Assembly (NCBI GenBank): GCA_039090855.1
Contig: CM077002.1
Coordinates: 88,726,194 to 88,790,193, forward strand
Direction: 5' to 3'
DNA length: 64,000 nt
Origin: Macrothele yani
Taxonomy: Eukaryota; Arthropoda; Arachnida; Araneae; Macrothelidae
Both the position numbers and the translations under genes were made by a program. The notes beneath the pieces were generated by a model. That model worked only from the letters and a program-made list of their open reading frames with translations, did no database searches and was not told where the DNA came from. The first letter of the stretch is position 1. Every line of letters begins with the position of its first letter. Below are positions 1 through 10,719 of this stretch, piece after piece.

Positions 1-912
1 GATTCACCTGATACGTGGTAAATGGCCACTTCCCTTCCTTTGTTCCCGGCATGCAACTCCTGAAAGCTACACACACACACGTGTGCCGTTTGTTGATGGC
101 CCGATGATTCAACCTAGTGTTTTGAGTGCTTCCCAACCCGATGAGTTTTGTTGGTCCCTAACATGGTATAATTTTAATTATTAGATATTTGTAGATGTAT
201 AAATTTTTCAGTGAGTATGAGTTTAATTGCGAATTGTAAATTAATAGTTTAACCAAAAGTTTTAATTCTTAAATAGTTAAACTAACCAAGACTTGTAGTG
301 TAAATTAGGCTTCTCTCGGGGTGGGAACACTGTTTCACAAGTGTGTAATGCGCTACGTATGGTTCAACATCAGGTATGTGTAGGGATCCCAGATGTCCCA
401 TAAAATACAGGATCGTCCCATTTTTGGCTAATGCGTCCCATTGTCCCGAGAAAACTCTTCGGGACAGCTTTTTGTCCTGTATTTTAGAGTTCAAGACTGA
501 AAAACAAAAACGATGAGTTATAATTTGTATTCTTTTACAAACATATTTTTTAACCTGTACGCCGAGTTTCCCCGAGCTGACTGTTATCTCCTGTTACGCT
601 ATCTCCCGCATCTAACTCTGTGATCAATGCTCTCGTTACGTAGGCAAGCACAGCCATGGCAGGCTGATGTTGGGGGAGGGCAGGGCACATGACCTCGACA
701 CCCGGTGGATGCAGTCAGTAATTTAACCGCAGCAGAACGGTCCGCTTGGCCCACGCCACTTTAGTAGCTTGCTCCAAGAGAAACAGGTTGGTGCTTGCAG
801 AGTATTAATTACTGTATGGCTGCCATTAATATGTATGATTTTTCAATTCTCCTGTGGCCCTGTTGAACGTTGAAACTGCCGAAAAGGAAGTGTGATTTTA
901 CAGATGCTTTAA
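1..912. other. Non-coding, AT-rich stretch
   Basis: No supportable gene. There is a short (AC)n run near 70-82. Positions 371-490 look like a hAT terminus and are listed separately. The short open frames here match nothing I recognise. Confidence 0.6.
371..490. repeat. hAT-end-like repeat with 12-bp inverted repeat
   Basis: A perfect 12-bp inverted repeat (TAAAATACAGGA at 401-412, its complement at 475-486) lies among several gtccc/gggac words, starting at a CAGG. From memory, some animal hAT elements have ends built of repeated GTCCCGTATTTT-type words, which this resembles. No second end or target duplication was found, so the family call is tentative. Confidence 0.35.
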
Positions 913-1537
913 AAACTGACCTATAAAAAGTTGCAAGAGGAAGGATTGATTAGTGAAAAGGCATTCCAATCTCATAAAATTGATTTCTACAACACAAGTG
1001 TGTCATATATAAAAGAATGGTCACAGTATATGCTGAAATTAGTCAGTAGGTCTTGGGTGAAACTGAGAACAGCATTATCTTAGGAAAATGTTCTTCAAAC
1101 AGTTCAAATTATTAATCAGACCGCTGCCATATCAAACATTGTTGAATCTGATTTCTTTGATGAAGTAATGGTAGTGAAAACAGCTATAAAGTCCAAAGAA
1201 GATAATGAAGTGAAGGACATGTTGAAATCCAAACATTTAGATGAAGTCTGGGGGGATCACTTAAAAAATGTTGAAGGAGAACTATCAAATTTAAAGAAAG
1301 TAGTAGAGTTCGTTATGTGTATCCCTGGAACAAATGCATGTGTCCAAAGATTATTTTCTCGCATGAACCCACTTTGGGACTGGTGAGGAAAACAAATTGT
1401 CTGTAAAATCAATGCTTATTGTAAAATCATTCTTCAATAAGAATTGTGTAGCTTTTCATGACATGATTCTTAAAAACAAACAATTGTTAAGTGAAATTAA
1501 TTCTTCAGAAAAGTATTGCAAGAGTGAGCAAGACTGA
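913..1537 (+). pseudogene. hAT transposase relic, C-terminal dimerisation region
   Basis: Broken 3-prime end of a hAT-family transposase. Positions 1168-1383 read IPGTNACVQRLFSRMNPLW, the conserved hAT C-terminal block (usual form S-N-A-x-V-E-R-x-F-S-x-M-N-x-x-W). The upstream frame carries coding-like sequence back to about 913 but is cut by a TAG at 1081. At 1382 the reading shifts by one base; the new frame gives ENKLSVKSMLIVK and runs to a stop at 1535-1537. No N-terminal zinc finger, DDE core or terminal inverted repeats are visible, so this is a truncated, dead copy. Family call good; subfamily unknown. Confidence 0.7.
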
Positions 1538-2260
1538 TTGATTAATAAGAATAGTTAGGATCATTTTATAAAGCTGGCATATGTGATGAATGCGCATACT
1601 AAACTTTCACCCTCAGTCATAAGTCTCCCGTATATTTTTCCAATGTATCTTGGATCCCTAGGTATGTGATACATTTGTTATTTCATTTGATGAATTAGGT
1701 GAATCGGAATTCTGTTGGACTGTTGTTGTTGATGAAGATCCGGCAGACAAACTATCACTCTTTTTCTGTTTATAAACAATTCAGATAAAACCATTTGGCA
1801 TTTCATTTTGTAAGTATAGTTGCTTGTATAGGCCTACTAACTTCAATATCAACAAGCAAAACTAATAACTATGTGGAATGTAATAATGAACACCTTGCTT
1901 CATAATCGTTATTATCCATCTGTTTACTGAATGATGTAGTGTTGCCAGCACTCGTGTTAAAAAAACATATATGAAATACAGCAATACAGCACGCAGTTCC
2001 CATGCATGCCCCTTGGTGTGCAAGGTATGTTAATGCCTGCAGTGTCACTTGATGCTAGCTAGCAGATGATGCACTTCGAATAGAAATTGACAGATTAGTT
2101 GTTCTGAAAATTTGATCGTGAGCAACAGGCATAACAATGGTAAAATGTCATTTAAGGGCGTAGAGGCAAGAGAGGGGGAAAACAATTTTCCCCAGCAGGG
2201 AAAAATATTGCTTTTATCAGCCAGGGACACAATTTTATGAGCTAGGGAATTCCCTCCCCA
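1538..2260. other. Non-coding stretch
   Basis: AT-rich with many stops in all frames. No terminal repeats, tRNA-like sequence or motif I recognise. Confidence 0.5.
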
Positions 2261-3130
2261 TTAATTGGCACTCAAGTTTTGGCGCTCAGAGGAATTTTCA
2301 TGTTCAGTAATAACTTGATGAAGATATCTCCAATCATAGAAAGTTTTTTGTGGGACTGAAAGATTATGCGATTTGTGTCCAAAAAGCATGCAAGGAAAAT
2401 AAAATATTGCATTTTCCTTAGTAAAATATGACATCCATTTTCTGTTAACTGGTTTTCCTTTAATTTGTTTAACATAAAACCAATCCTTTGTGAATTTTTG
2501 CCCTGAATTGTCTGATAGCAAGGTATTCAAGTTCATGTCGTCACCTTGATTTAGACCATATTTGAAAAGGGAATATATTAATTTATTTGTAATAGCATAC
2601 CAAGAGTGAGGATCATTGTAATTTAGCAGTATTTCTTTTGGAGTATCATCATCATTTGGAACAGTAGAGTGCAAATTTAGTACAATATTATCGACATGTG
2701 AAGCAGTACTCTGTGCAGGCTTCTCCAATGTGCCATCATACTTTAAAATGCATTAGGGTGCAATTGTAGTATGGTATCTTGTGAAGCAGTACATTTCTCC
2801 TCTTGGGCAGGCCCCTTGTTTTCCTATATATTATTACCTGTTGAAAAGGTAGATGTCAATTGCAATATGATACCTTGTGAAGCAGTAGTAGGTTTGTCCT
2901 CTTGCACAGGCTCCTTGCCTTTAGGTGTATCATTACCCTTTGAAATAGTAGAGTGCAATTATAGTACATTATTATCATCTTATGAAACAGTACTATATTT
3001 GGCCTCCTGCGCAGACCCTTCACATTCTGGTGTTTCTGTTCTCAGCGATTTTACAGACTGCTGCAACATTGATTTGCATTCTTCTCATTTTTGCTTGTTT
3101 ATTTTGCTGTTTTGTACACCTGACAGTTGC
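2261..3130 (-). pseudogene. hAT transposase relic, N-terminus with TTF-type zinc finger
   Basis: Minus-strand N-terminal fragment of a hAT transposase of the TTF-zinc-finger (ZMYM1-like) lineage. The 155-codon open frame at 2261-2728 has KFTKDWFYVKQIKGKPVNR followed by KWMSYFTKENAIFYFPCMLF, the TTF-like pattern of aromatic W...R-K-W...C-x-x-F. One expected cysteine reads as F (FPC where the family usually has FCC), so the finger is probably non-functional. Upstream (higher coordinates) a basic segment, KQQNKQAKMRRMQ, around 3050-3100 resembles the lysine-rich leader of these proteins. The frame is broken between the two parts and carries an internal repeat (2669-3040). The DDE core is absent. 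Confidence 0.6.
2669..3040. repeat. Degenerate ~97-bp tandem repeat, about 4 units
   Basis: The block containing gtgaagcagta recurs at roughly 2700, 2783, 2880 and (as atgaaacagta) 2979, each followed by a conserved ...TGCxCAGxC word and preceded by a TGCAATT/TGCAAATT word. Spacing is about 85-100 bp. The repeat overlaps the linker part of the hAT N-terminal relic on the minus strand. Confidence 0.6.
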
Positions 3131-3829
3131 TTGGATATTTTGGACCAGAAAAAAAAATATGTACCAATGCATTAAATTGGATGAAAATCCGAATTCTGCC
3201 TCCTAAATGCTTCAAAACTCGAACGGAATTTACTGGTCCAACCAGAGTATTAACAGCTTTAGTAGTCTGTGGCACTAACTGCTCAATGATTATGCTTACA
3301 GAGCTTGTGCATCAACGTAATCCATGTGCTTTCTCTGCTCAGTGGTGTCACAGGTATAGATGTTGAACCATAAAACCACATAAAACAGCCGACAAAACAA
3401 AGAGGTCCGTGTGGGCCCAAAGATATTTTTTTTTTTACAATTGATGGGAGCTCTGCAGTGGCATATATTCAAGGCTGGCTGTAAAGCCCAGAGAATGCAT
3501 AAATAAAAGTCAATTATCAATGGTATTAAGATATGTTGATGCTTTCGCTGCAAAAAGATTCGCTTCTTTGACTCAGTCTGGCGAGCAAAGACCAATGGCA
3601 TAACCCAAGCAGCTCTTCCAGAGTCTTCACTGTTCTGATACGAAGACCTTTGATGCGATCTCCTGCTAGCGTTTCCATGAAAACATGAATGAGCATATGT
3701 AGGGGAATGGACCATTGCTTTGCGCAATGGTTTGCTCAGAAAAGAGAAGACTTCGACTACCTCAGTAACCCGTGCGCTTCCTCCTGTAACATCACGTGTT
3801 TCGCAAGAGTTGTTTCAGTTTATGTGAAG
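3131..3829. other. No clear gene; possible hAT end
   Basis: A 143-codon minus-strand open frame at 3296-3727 matches nothing I know and lies across a poly-T run. A CAGTGGCATATATTC word at 3452 resembles a hAT terminus and could be the left end of the copy whose C-terminus lies at 3838-4240. This was not confirmed. Confidence 0.35.
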
Positions 3830-3837
3830 TGTCAATG

Positions 3838-4240
3838 TGTGAATTAAAATCAGTGATATTATATCTTAAATTCGTGGCTTTGTTGAATTTGAACTGTTTT
3901 GATAAATTTTGTGAAAGCTTCCCTGAACATCTACTGTCAGGACTTAAAGAACTCTATGCTTCAAATTTTGATACAGCTTGACTACAAAATGAACTGAAGG
4001 TGTTTTATTCCCTTGATGAATACAAAAACAAATCAGTAAGAGACATTACTTGTTACATAAAGTTGAATAAATTGGACAGTGTTTAGTGAGGTGTACAAAT
4101 TAGCAGCCCTAATATTAAAGTTTTCATCAACAACTGCAACTACCAAAAGAAGTTTTTCTGCTTTAAAAAGAATCAAGATATATCTTAGGGAGCCACACAA
4201 GGACATGTATGTTCGAGCAACTTGGCTGATTTGTCAATAG
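3838..4240 (+). pseudogene. hAT transposase relic, C-terminal block (ZMYM1-like)
   Basis: Degenerate plus-strand coding sequence ending in TTATTKRSFSALKRIKIYLR (about 4129-4190). This is the diagnostic C-terminal dimerisation motif of ZMYM1-like hAT transposases (usual form A-T-x-E-R-S-F-S-x-L-R/K-R-I-K-T-Y-L-R). The usual E is replaced by K in the T-K-R-S-F-S block. In-frame stops at 3979 and near 4085 separate it from upstream coding-like sequence (LSGLKELYASNFDTA). The N-terminus and DDE core are not present. Dead fragment; the lineage call is strong because of the motif. Confidence 0.65.
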
Positions 4241-4308
4241 AGAAAAACATTCTTTTTAAATATGAAAAACTACTCCGAAGAAACTTTTTATGGAAACATG
4301 ACACTCAT

Positions 4309-5193
4309 TTACTAATTAAAAACAGCTATTATGGGAATTTTACTAGGAAATTTTTTATTTAAATTGCAAATTTTCAGAGAAAACTATTCTCCTTCTTCAG
4401 GCTGTCTTTTGTTGTCACTTATTTCTGTCACTATTGCGGTTATGGTTAACCTTGAAGGTTACAGTTATTTTTCAACAAATCCTGCCAGATGTTAGGCAGG
4501 GAAAATCCTTTGTAGTCATTGATGATGGAATTTTGATTTTTCTCAATCTCTATTCCTTCTTTCAGCTTTCTTTTTGAAAATTGTTTTGGAAACTTATGAC
4601 TTTAAGGGAATTCCAATCCATGCTGTGACTAGTTTCTCTAACATGCCTATCTAAACCAGTCTTGTTGGAGCAATTTTTTATAGCAGCTTTATGCTCTGCT
4701 GTACGAGTTTCTAGTCTGTGACCTGTTTCACCTATGTAAGATAGGTCGCAGACTAAAAACACGTATAGCAAGAGCATAAAGCTGCTATAAAAAATTGCTC
4801 CAACAAGACTGGTTTAGATAGGCATGTTAGAGAAACTAGTCACAGCATGGATTGGAATTTACTTAGTCATCAGTTTCCAAAGCAATTTTCAAAAAAGAAA
4901 GCTGAAAGAAGGAATAGAGATTGAGAAAAATCAAAATTCCATCATCAATGACTGCAAAGGATTTTCCCTGCCTCACATCTGGCAGGATTTGTTGAAAAAT
5001 AACCATAACCGTGATAGTGACAGAAATAAGTGACAACAAAAGACAGCCTGAAGAAGGAGAAGAGTTTTCTCTGAAAATTTGCAATTTAAATAAAAAATGT
5101 CCTAGTGAAATTCCCATAATAGTTGTTTTTGATTAGTAATTGAATTAAAAAACTAGGAAGCCATTTCTCAACATGAGCTTTATTCAAAGAATA
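4309..5193. mobile_element. Palindromic Penelope-like insertion, copy 1, with 8-bp target duplication
   Basis: Two partial copies of one Penelope-like element (PLE) lie head to head about an axis near 4734. The left arm reads on the minus strand and the right arm on the plus strand, so both 3-prime ends face outward. Both arms carry the GIY-YIG coding end followed by the same 3-prime UTR, including the motif CTGAAGAAGGAGAAGAG on the right arm. The insertion is flanked by ACACTCAT at 4301-4308 and 5194-5201. The right arm continues about 45 nt further (ACTAGGAAGCC ... GAGCTTTATTCAA) than the left. Arm identity is high but indels are visible, e.g. extra bases near 4448-4465. Confidence 0.75.
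4562..4733 (-). pseudogene. PLE GIY-YIG endonuclease fragment, left arm
   Basis: The minus strand reads LSYIGETGHRLETRTAEHKA then AIKNCSNKTGLDRHVRETSH, the C-terminal GIY-YIG nuclease domain of Penelope-like retroelements (Y-I-G-E-T-x-x-R-L-x-x-R-x-x-E-H). The first part of the domain (C-S-C-G loop) is lost at the palindrome axis. The mirrored plus-strand copy after 4741 keeps only the second half with altered frame (MLEKLVTAWIG). Neither arm can make a full domain. Confidence 0.7.
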
Positions 5194-5201
5194 ACACTCA
5201 T

Positions 5202-6059
5202 GTTCACACAAAAGGAAAGAAAAATGGAGTTCATGTACAAATAAAGTATTCAAATCTTAAAATCTTAATCCTCATAATTATTTGGTATCATGTTAGCAAT
5301 AGCTTGTACCTAAAATAAGTTACTTCTGTTATGTATTTAACAATTAAAAATTAAACTTTTCAATTTTTAAAATAAAAAAAAGAGTACTGTGGGGGGGGGG
5401 GGGTGAGATAGCCCAGGTCTCGGACCCAACATATGCCACTGGAGCTCTGGTCACGTAAAGAAGGAAGAAGCTTGATCTTTGGACGAGCCCTCTCTTCCTC
5501 ACATGACCAGATGCGCATCTTTAAAAAGAAGCTTAAAGCATAATTTTAAAAAGATGATTTTTCTAATCATGATTGAGTGATACAAGACTACTTAATAGCA
5601 AACATTTTTAACTGGATGCAATGAAAAATGCCTTTTTTGTTTCATCTACTGCTGATGAAATTTTATTTATCCGATCACTTACACATTTTCACAAAACAAA
5701 TTTTTTTGTCAGTTCTATTTTGGGATCCCCTTTGTCCTGGGCCCTGTGCCTGTGCACCTGCTTAGTTACAGCACTTTTGTGACATGCCATTTTTTCAGTT
5801 TTCTTTTTGAAATGGCTGCTAAAAGGGCTTTTTGCATATTGGAGAGACAAAAAGTTTTTTTTTTCTGAAGGAAACATTACATTTCATTTCTCATTAGTAC
5901 CACATGATAAACTTCTCTGGTAGGGAATGTACAGTATCTTTATCTCTCATGTAAGGAATGAGGAATATTGTGGCTTCATCGATCTTAAAGCTCCTTAATT
6001 GTGGACATGTATGAAAGAGCTAGGGTAAAGTTTCAAGTGGAGGTGTGTCTCATAATCTT
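5202..6059. other. Non-coding stretch with poly-G tract
   Basis: A G homopolymer lies at 5391-5403. An imperfect inverted repeat (tctggtcacgtaaagaagga versus tcttcctcacatgaccaga) spans about 5444-5512. No gene recognised. Confidence 0.45.
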
Positions 6060-6280
6060 CTGCCACCTGCATCCTAGTCATTCAGAAACATGTAGTCTCC
6101 GAGTTTGCCATAATGACAGCTCAATGGACTACACATCATCTGCTGCAGCAGAAGGAATATGCATGCCTGACGGTCAATGACTCCACCAATTTCATTGATC
6201 CACGAACCCCGCCTCACTCCCAAATCATTGAGGGCTCATGGCATTTACTCAAACACTGTTTCCTTATTGTAGGTGCAAAG
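6060..6280 (+). pseudogene. Merlin (ISXO2/IS1595-like) transposase fragment
   Basis: Positions 6113-6260 read LTVNDSTNFIDPRTPPHSQ then IIEGSWHLLKH. This matches the conserved C-terminal part of ISXO2-like/Merlin transposases (usual form H-x-x-V-N-H-S-x-N-F-V-D-P-x-T-G-A-H-T-Q-x-I-E-x-x-W), which carries the last catalytic acidic residue (E of IEG). Only about 50 residues are recognisable; the open frame then runs into unrelated sequence to 6466. H is D in the VNDS motif and G-A is P-P, consistent with decay. No terminal repeats or 8-9 bp duplications located. Confidence 0.6.
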
Positions 6281-7385
6281 GATTTGGGCCAACAACTGAA
6301 GACTGGTGGTCCAGCGATGGTTATTCAGATCGATAAAGCCACAATATTCATCATTTCTTACCCGATAGGTAAGTTATCTTCATCCCCTACCAGGGCAGTT
6401 ATCATTTTGCATTCCAGAGAAACAGAATGCCCTTTTAATTGTCATGTCAAAAGAAAGAAAAACTAAAAAATACCATACATCTCAGGCAATGCTATCTTGT
6501 AATGCAAATGAGCAGATGTGGTGACATCTAGTCTCATCTTGGACAGGCTCTAGTACTGGGGTCCATTCTATAAATTCATATGAAGGGGTGAAATATTGTA
6601 TAAAATGCGCGAGAAAAAAGTAAAATAATAGATGATGATGTCAAAGCAAAAGGCCAAGTGTCTCATAAATAGCGGTGGATGATGCTGAACACCCACTAAG
6701 ATGAATAACAACTAAAGGTAAGTAGATCACGCTCGTTGCGTTAAGAGATTAGAACTTTTACAAAGAAAGTTTGTCAGTTGGGAGCTTTCAACCTCCTTTT
6801 AGGTCTTCTTCACGCCAATGGAGGACAAAAATTGCTTTCAGATTCTATGTTTGAATTTTTGTTGCCAGATTTTAGAATGAATCTCCAGATCATTGGAATG
6901 TATGGTGGAGATTCTGAATTGCAAGTCTTTAGGCTGAAAAGAATTTCCTGGTTTTCACGGTAATGGAGGGTAAATCAATTGTCAAAAGAGGCAATACGTT
7001 TTGCTTCATTCCCGCAGTGAATTGCAGAAGTGTCTCCCATTGTCAAAATAGACAAGACAGTATTTGGGTTGCCTTTCAAAACATATTTCCTATGCTCCAA
7101 AATTCTATGGTTAATGCTTCTGTACATACTTCTAATGTAAAAGCTATCATCTGTGGAAGAAGAGATAGGAATGTAGTAAACTTTTGGGAGATCAAGATTT
7201 TCAACTTTGTCCCTATCACTTTGTAATAGCTTCAGGATGCTTGGAGGGGGGGACCATTTGGGAACAGCTTCAGTTGTTCCCAACTGTAATTTTTGAAGTA
7301 TTCTGGCTGGTTAATTTTAACCTAAAAAATGTCGGATTTATACTTCATGGCTGCAACTACAGAACTTACTAGGAACCTTGTGCAA
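6281..7385. other. Non-coding stretch
   Basis: Several short open frames on both strands overlap one another, and none carries a recognisable motif. No tRNA-like or terminal-repeat signal seen. Confidence 0.45.
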
Positions 7386-7996
7386 CCTTTGCGCGGCAGA
7401 TGACAGTGCGGTCGTTATTCTTTGAGTGGTGTCCATTTTGGTTCTGTAAAGCGTGGTAGCAGCATGCAGAAATGGTAAGTGGTTTGTGTAATAATTTGCT
7501 TTGTGCGGTTTTCTAATTAATTTTTGGTTTCAGGTGCTCTTTCTTGCCTGCTTCGTTTTTCTAAAACAGTTGGTGAATATTGCCTCAGATTTTAGGGCAG
7601 GTCTTTAGCTTTTGAGGTGTTTTGTACTTGCCTTGTTTCGCACATCGTTTTAGGCGTAACAGTACAGTGTTAACATGCTTTTGTTATTTCCATAATATGA
7701 TTATTTTTCTCAATAGGCAGTTTTCTTGTAAATAAGTAACTTTTTTTAGTCTTTATCCACCATTAGGTTTCGTGTTTTGATTATATATAATTACGGTTCA
7801 TGTTTGAAGGTTGTAATTTTTTCCCTTTATAATCGGCATATTTGCCTATTTTTGACGTTATGCTCAATTTTCTTCGAATCAGATGTGAGGTCGGGCCTCG
7901 TGGAATTTAGTCTGCTGTAGGTAGTGTCTAGTTATTGTATGGGGTTTTGTTGTTTTTTCACTATTAGGTTTTCCTTTTTTTAAGTAAAATTATTTT

Positions 7997-8033
<37 letters not shown>

Positions 8034-8520
8034 GCGTCAGGGGTTCGGACATTACTTGGTCCTCTATCTGGGGGTTTGTTCTAAATTTCTATTTTTTTTT
8101 TTTTAATTCTTAATTTTAACTAATTTTCATTTTTTTTTATTATTATTTTTTTAGTGGGATTTTTATTTTACTATTTTTTCTGTTACCGGTTCTCGCTGGC
8201 TTGCTATTACTTTGCAGACTAGATTCTCGCAGAAACCCACCCTTTCAGGTCTCTGTAGAGCCTGGTTAGGTGTTGTCCGTGCCTAGCCCTTGACAAAGCC
8301 ATGAAGAATGGCTTACCATTGCTCTATATCCCTCTCTTATCCCAGTGGTCAGTAATGTTTGGTCTTGCTGTTCAGTATTTATTGAAGAAATTTGCAGTTT
8401 TGATATTTTTCGTATTTAATTTGATTTTTCTTTAATGCAGCCTTCTGGCGCTTTAGAGCTTCAAACAGATTTTTAACTGTTACCTTGTTTGTTTTTTCTG
8501 TATATATATATACAGTATAT
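7386..8520 (+). repeat. Penelope pseudo-LTR-like repeat with a possible small spliced exon
   Basis: A CpG-containing start (7395-7475) ends in GCAGAAATG|GTAAGTGG, a good 5-prime splice site. A pyrimidine-rich TTTTTGGTTTCAG acceptor follows near 7535. About 700 bp later comes GCAGAAACCCACC...AGGTCTCTGTAGA...CTTGACAAAGCCA (8230-8305). The same block, with the same order of donor then block, occurs on the minus strand at 47.8-46.9 kb downstream of a PLE reverse-transcriptase relic. The 3-prime end (CCTTCTGGCGCTTTAGAGCT, near 8442) resembles the outer end of the PLE at 38.3 kb. The family link is inferred from these short blocks. A long poly-T lies near 8000-8032. Confidence 0.4.
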
Positions 8521-8521
8521 A

Positions 8522-10612
8522 TCGATGCCTTAATGAAGGAAAGATTCCTGAGGATTGGAACAATGCTACAATGATCCTGCTACATAAAAAAGGTGACATT
8601 GAGGATCTCAGGGACTACAGACCTATCAGCCTCCTATCAGTGGTTTATAAAATCTTCACTAAAGTTCTTTAACACGGCTTAAAGGTAACACTGGACATGT
8701 CTCAACTGAGAGAACCAGCTGGATTCAGGAGTGGCCACAGCACTATAGATCATATCCTCGTACTGAGAGAACTAATTGAAAGAGCGAGGGAATATGAACT
8801 TCCATTGTGCATGGCTTTTATCGATTATGAAGCCTTTGATTCAGTGAAACCATCAGCAGTTACAATGGCTTTGAAATCCTGCGGTATTGAAGATGCATAC
8901 ATTGATATTATTAATAACATCTATGAAAATGCAAGTGCAAAGATTCAGCTGTTTGAAAATACAACACACATAAAAATTGGAAAGGGAGTGAGACAAGGTG
9001 ACACCATATCTCCGAAGCTCTTTAATGCCACATTGGAAAATGTCTTTCAATCACTGAACTGGGAAAACAAAGGGATAAAGATTAATGGAGATTATCCTGC
9101 TCATCTTCGTTTTGCTGATAACATAGTCATTTTTGCAACTACCCCCATCAGAGGTGCAGAGTATGATCCAGGAACTTGCTGACAAGAGTAAAGAAGTGGG
9201 ATTAAAAATGAATTTTCAGAAAGCAAAAGTGATGTACAATGCTTTTACAAGAAATGAAGATTTATTGATTGATGGAGAGAAGCTGGAGATAACAGATACA
9301 TACATTTATCTTGGACAGCAGATATCAAGTGAGGGTCACATTGATGAAGAAATTAATCAGCGTATAAAACTTGCCTGGAGAGCTTTTGGAAGAAACAGCA
9401 TAATTTTCAAGAGCAATATGCCTTTATGTTTTAAAAGAAAAGTGCTTGATCAAAGCATCCTTCCAGTGCTTACATATGGTGCACGGACGTGGACCAGAGT
9501 TGCATAAAAATAAAATGTATCTGCGTACACAACCATTGAAGCAGAAATCTTGCTGCTAACCGGCGAATCACGATAATAATACAATAAGATAATTTAAAGA
9601 AAAATTAGTAAAAAAATAATTATTAGAACATTACAAGTTCCAATGAGGACAAAATAAGTAAATTGAATGTGCAACAATGTGTGTGAAATGGACCTTTACA
9701 GTGAAATATTAAAATATTGAACCATGAACATCATAAAAACAAGAGACTAAAGAAAAAAATGATATCCAGTAAAACAGTTCCGTAATGAACTTTAAAAATT
9801 ATAAATAGCATTTTCAACAATTTAATTAAAAATAGTAAACTTACAATATATATAAGGAAAAGATTTTAATTTAATAACAAGAGGAACCTGGCAATAAAAT
9901 TTGAATTCTTTCTGTGCAAACAAAACTTTTGATACAGTTCCTATACATTGAGAACATGCTTTGGTAAAATCTAGAAGCTAGAAATGTCTGCAAAAACAAA
10001 AGAACTCGGAAGATGTGAAAAATAATTGAAAGTTCAAGTTAAAATAAAATTAAGTATATCAATCTGAGTAAAGCCTTAAGTAAGTGTTTTAATTGCTGTA
10101 AATAACATTTTTATTTTATTTTTAATCTACAAGCAAAAACTATCTGCAAAACCTGCTAATAATTTGAAAACTATCCACGTACGCGTGTGCGTCTACATTC
10201 TGCTACTCTGCTGTGGACCTTAACTAAAAGAGACATACAAAGACTGCAGACAACTCAAAGCAGCATGGAGAGGTGCATGCTTGGTGTAACCAGGAGAGAT
10301 AAGAAGAGGAACTCATGGATCCGAAAAATGACAAGAGTGGAAGACATCATGATCAGAGTTAAATCCCTGAAATGGCAATGGGCTGCACATATTGCCAGAA
10401 GGACAGACCATCGATGGACAGCCAAAATTTTAGATTGGATTCCAAGGGACAGGAAAAGACCCAGAAGAAGATCATGTGGGAAATGGATCGGTGAAATTCG
10501 AAAGTATGCGGGAGTAACATAGAGGAGACTGGCACAAGACAGACTGTTGTGGAAGAGGCTTGGAGAGACCTTCGTCCAGCAGTGGATTGATAATGGTTGA
10601 CAATAATGATAT
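8522..10612 (+). pseudogene. RTE-type LINE copy, 5-prime truncated, split by a hAT MITE
   Basis: Reverse-transcriptase region of an RTE non-LTR retrotransposon. It is present from the conserved R-C-L-N-E-G-K-I-P stretch to the C-terminus (R-W-T-A-K-I-L-D-W-I-P-R-D) and the 3-prime end with gataatgg plus ATGAT-type repeats. Motifs: domain A FIDYEAFDSV (other copies read FIDYEKAFDSV; one codon lost), B-like GVRQGDTISPKLFNATLEN, and the catalytic box reads FADN where sister copies read FADD, so the active site is mutated. An extra C near 9145 shifts the frame. The element is interrupted at 9495-10210 by an inserted MITE; the coding sequence resumes at TGGACCTTAACTAAAAGAG. The endonuclease half is missing. 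Confidence 0.85.
9495..10210. mobile_element. Non-autonomous hAT-type MITE (716 bp) inside the RTE copy
   Basis: Ends CAGAGTTGCA and, inverted, CAGAGTAGCA (9 of 10 identical), with further matching ATGTA...GC..ACAC inward. Flanks are ACGTGGAC (9487-9494) and CTGTGGAC (10211-10218), an 8-bp duplication with two changes. Removing it restores the RTE reading GTGGACCTTAACTAAAAG seen in sister copies. No coding capacity. The 8-bp target duplication and CAGNG start are the hAT signature. Confidence 0.75.
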
Positions 10613-10719
10613 ATTAAAATTTGAATGGGTGTCTAGACGAAGGGCATAAGTTACATTTTTAAAAGTTTACAGGAGACGATGAAAACAGTCAGTTTCCTCA
10701 CGGCCAAATTAGTTGAGCC

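Noticed and set aside
3296..3727. 143-codon minus-strand open frame
   Set aside because: No motif, crosses a poly-T tract, and lies between two hAT relics; probably chance.
5444..5512. Inverted repeat as transposon ends
   Set aside because: Imperfect, short and without target duplications or coding content.
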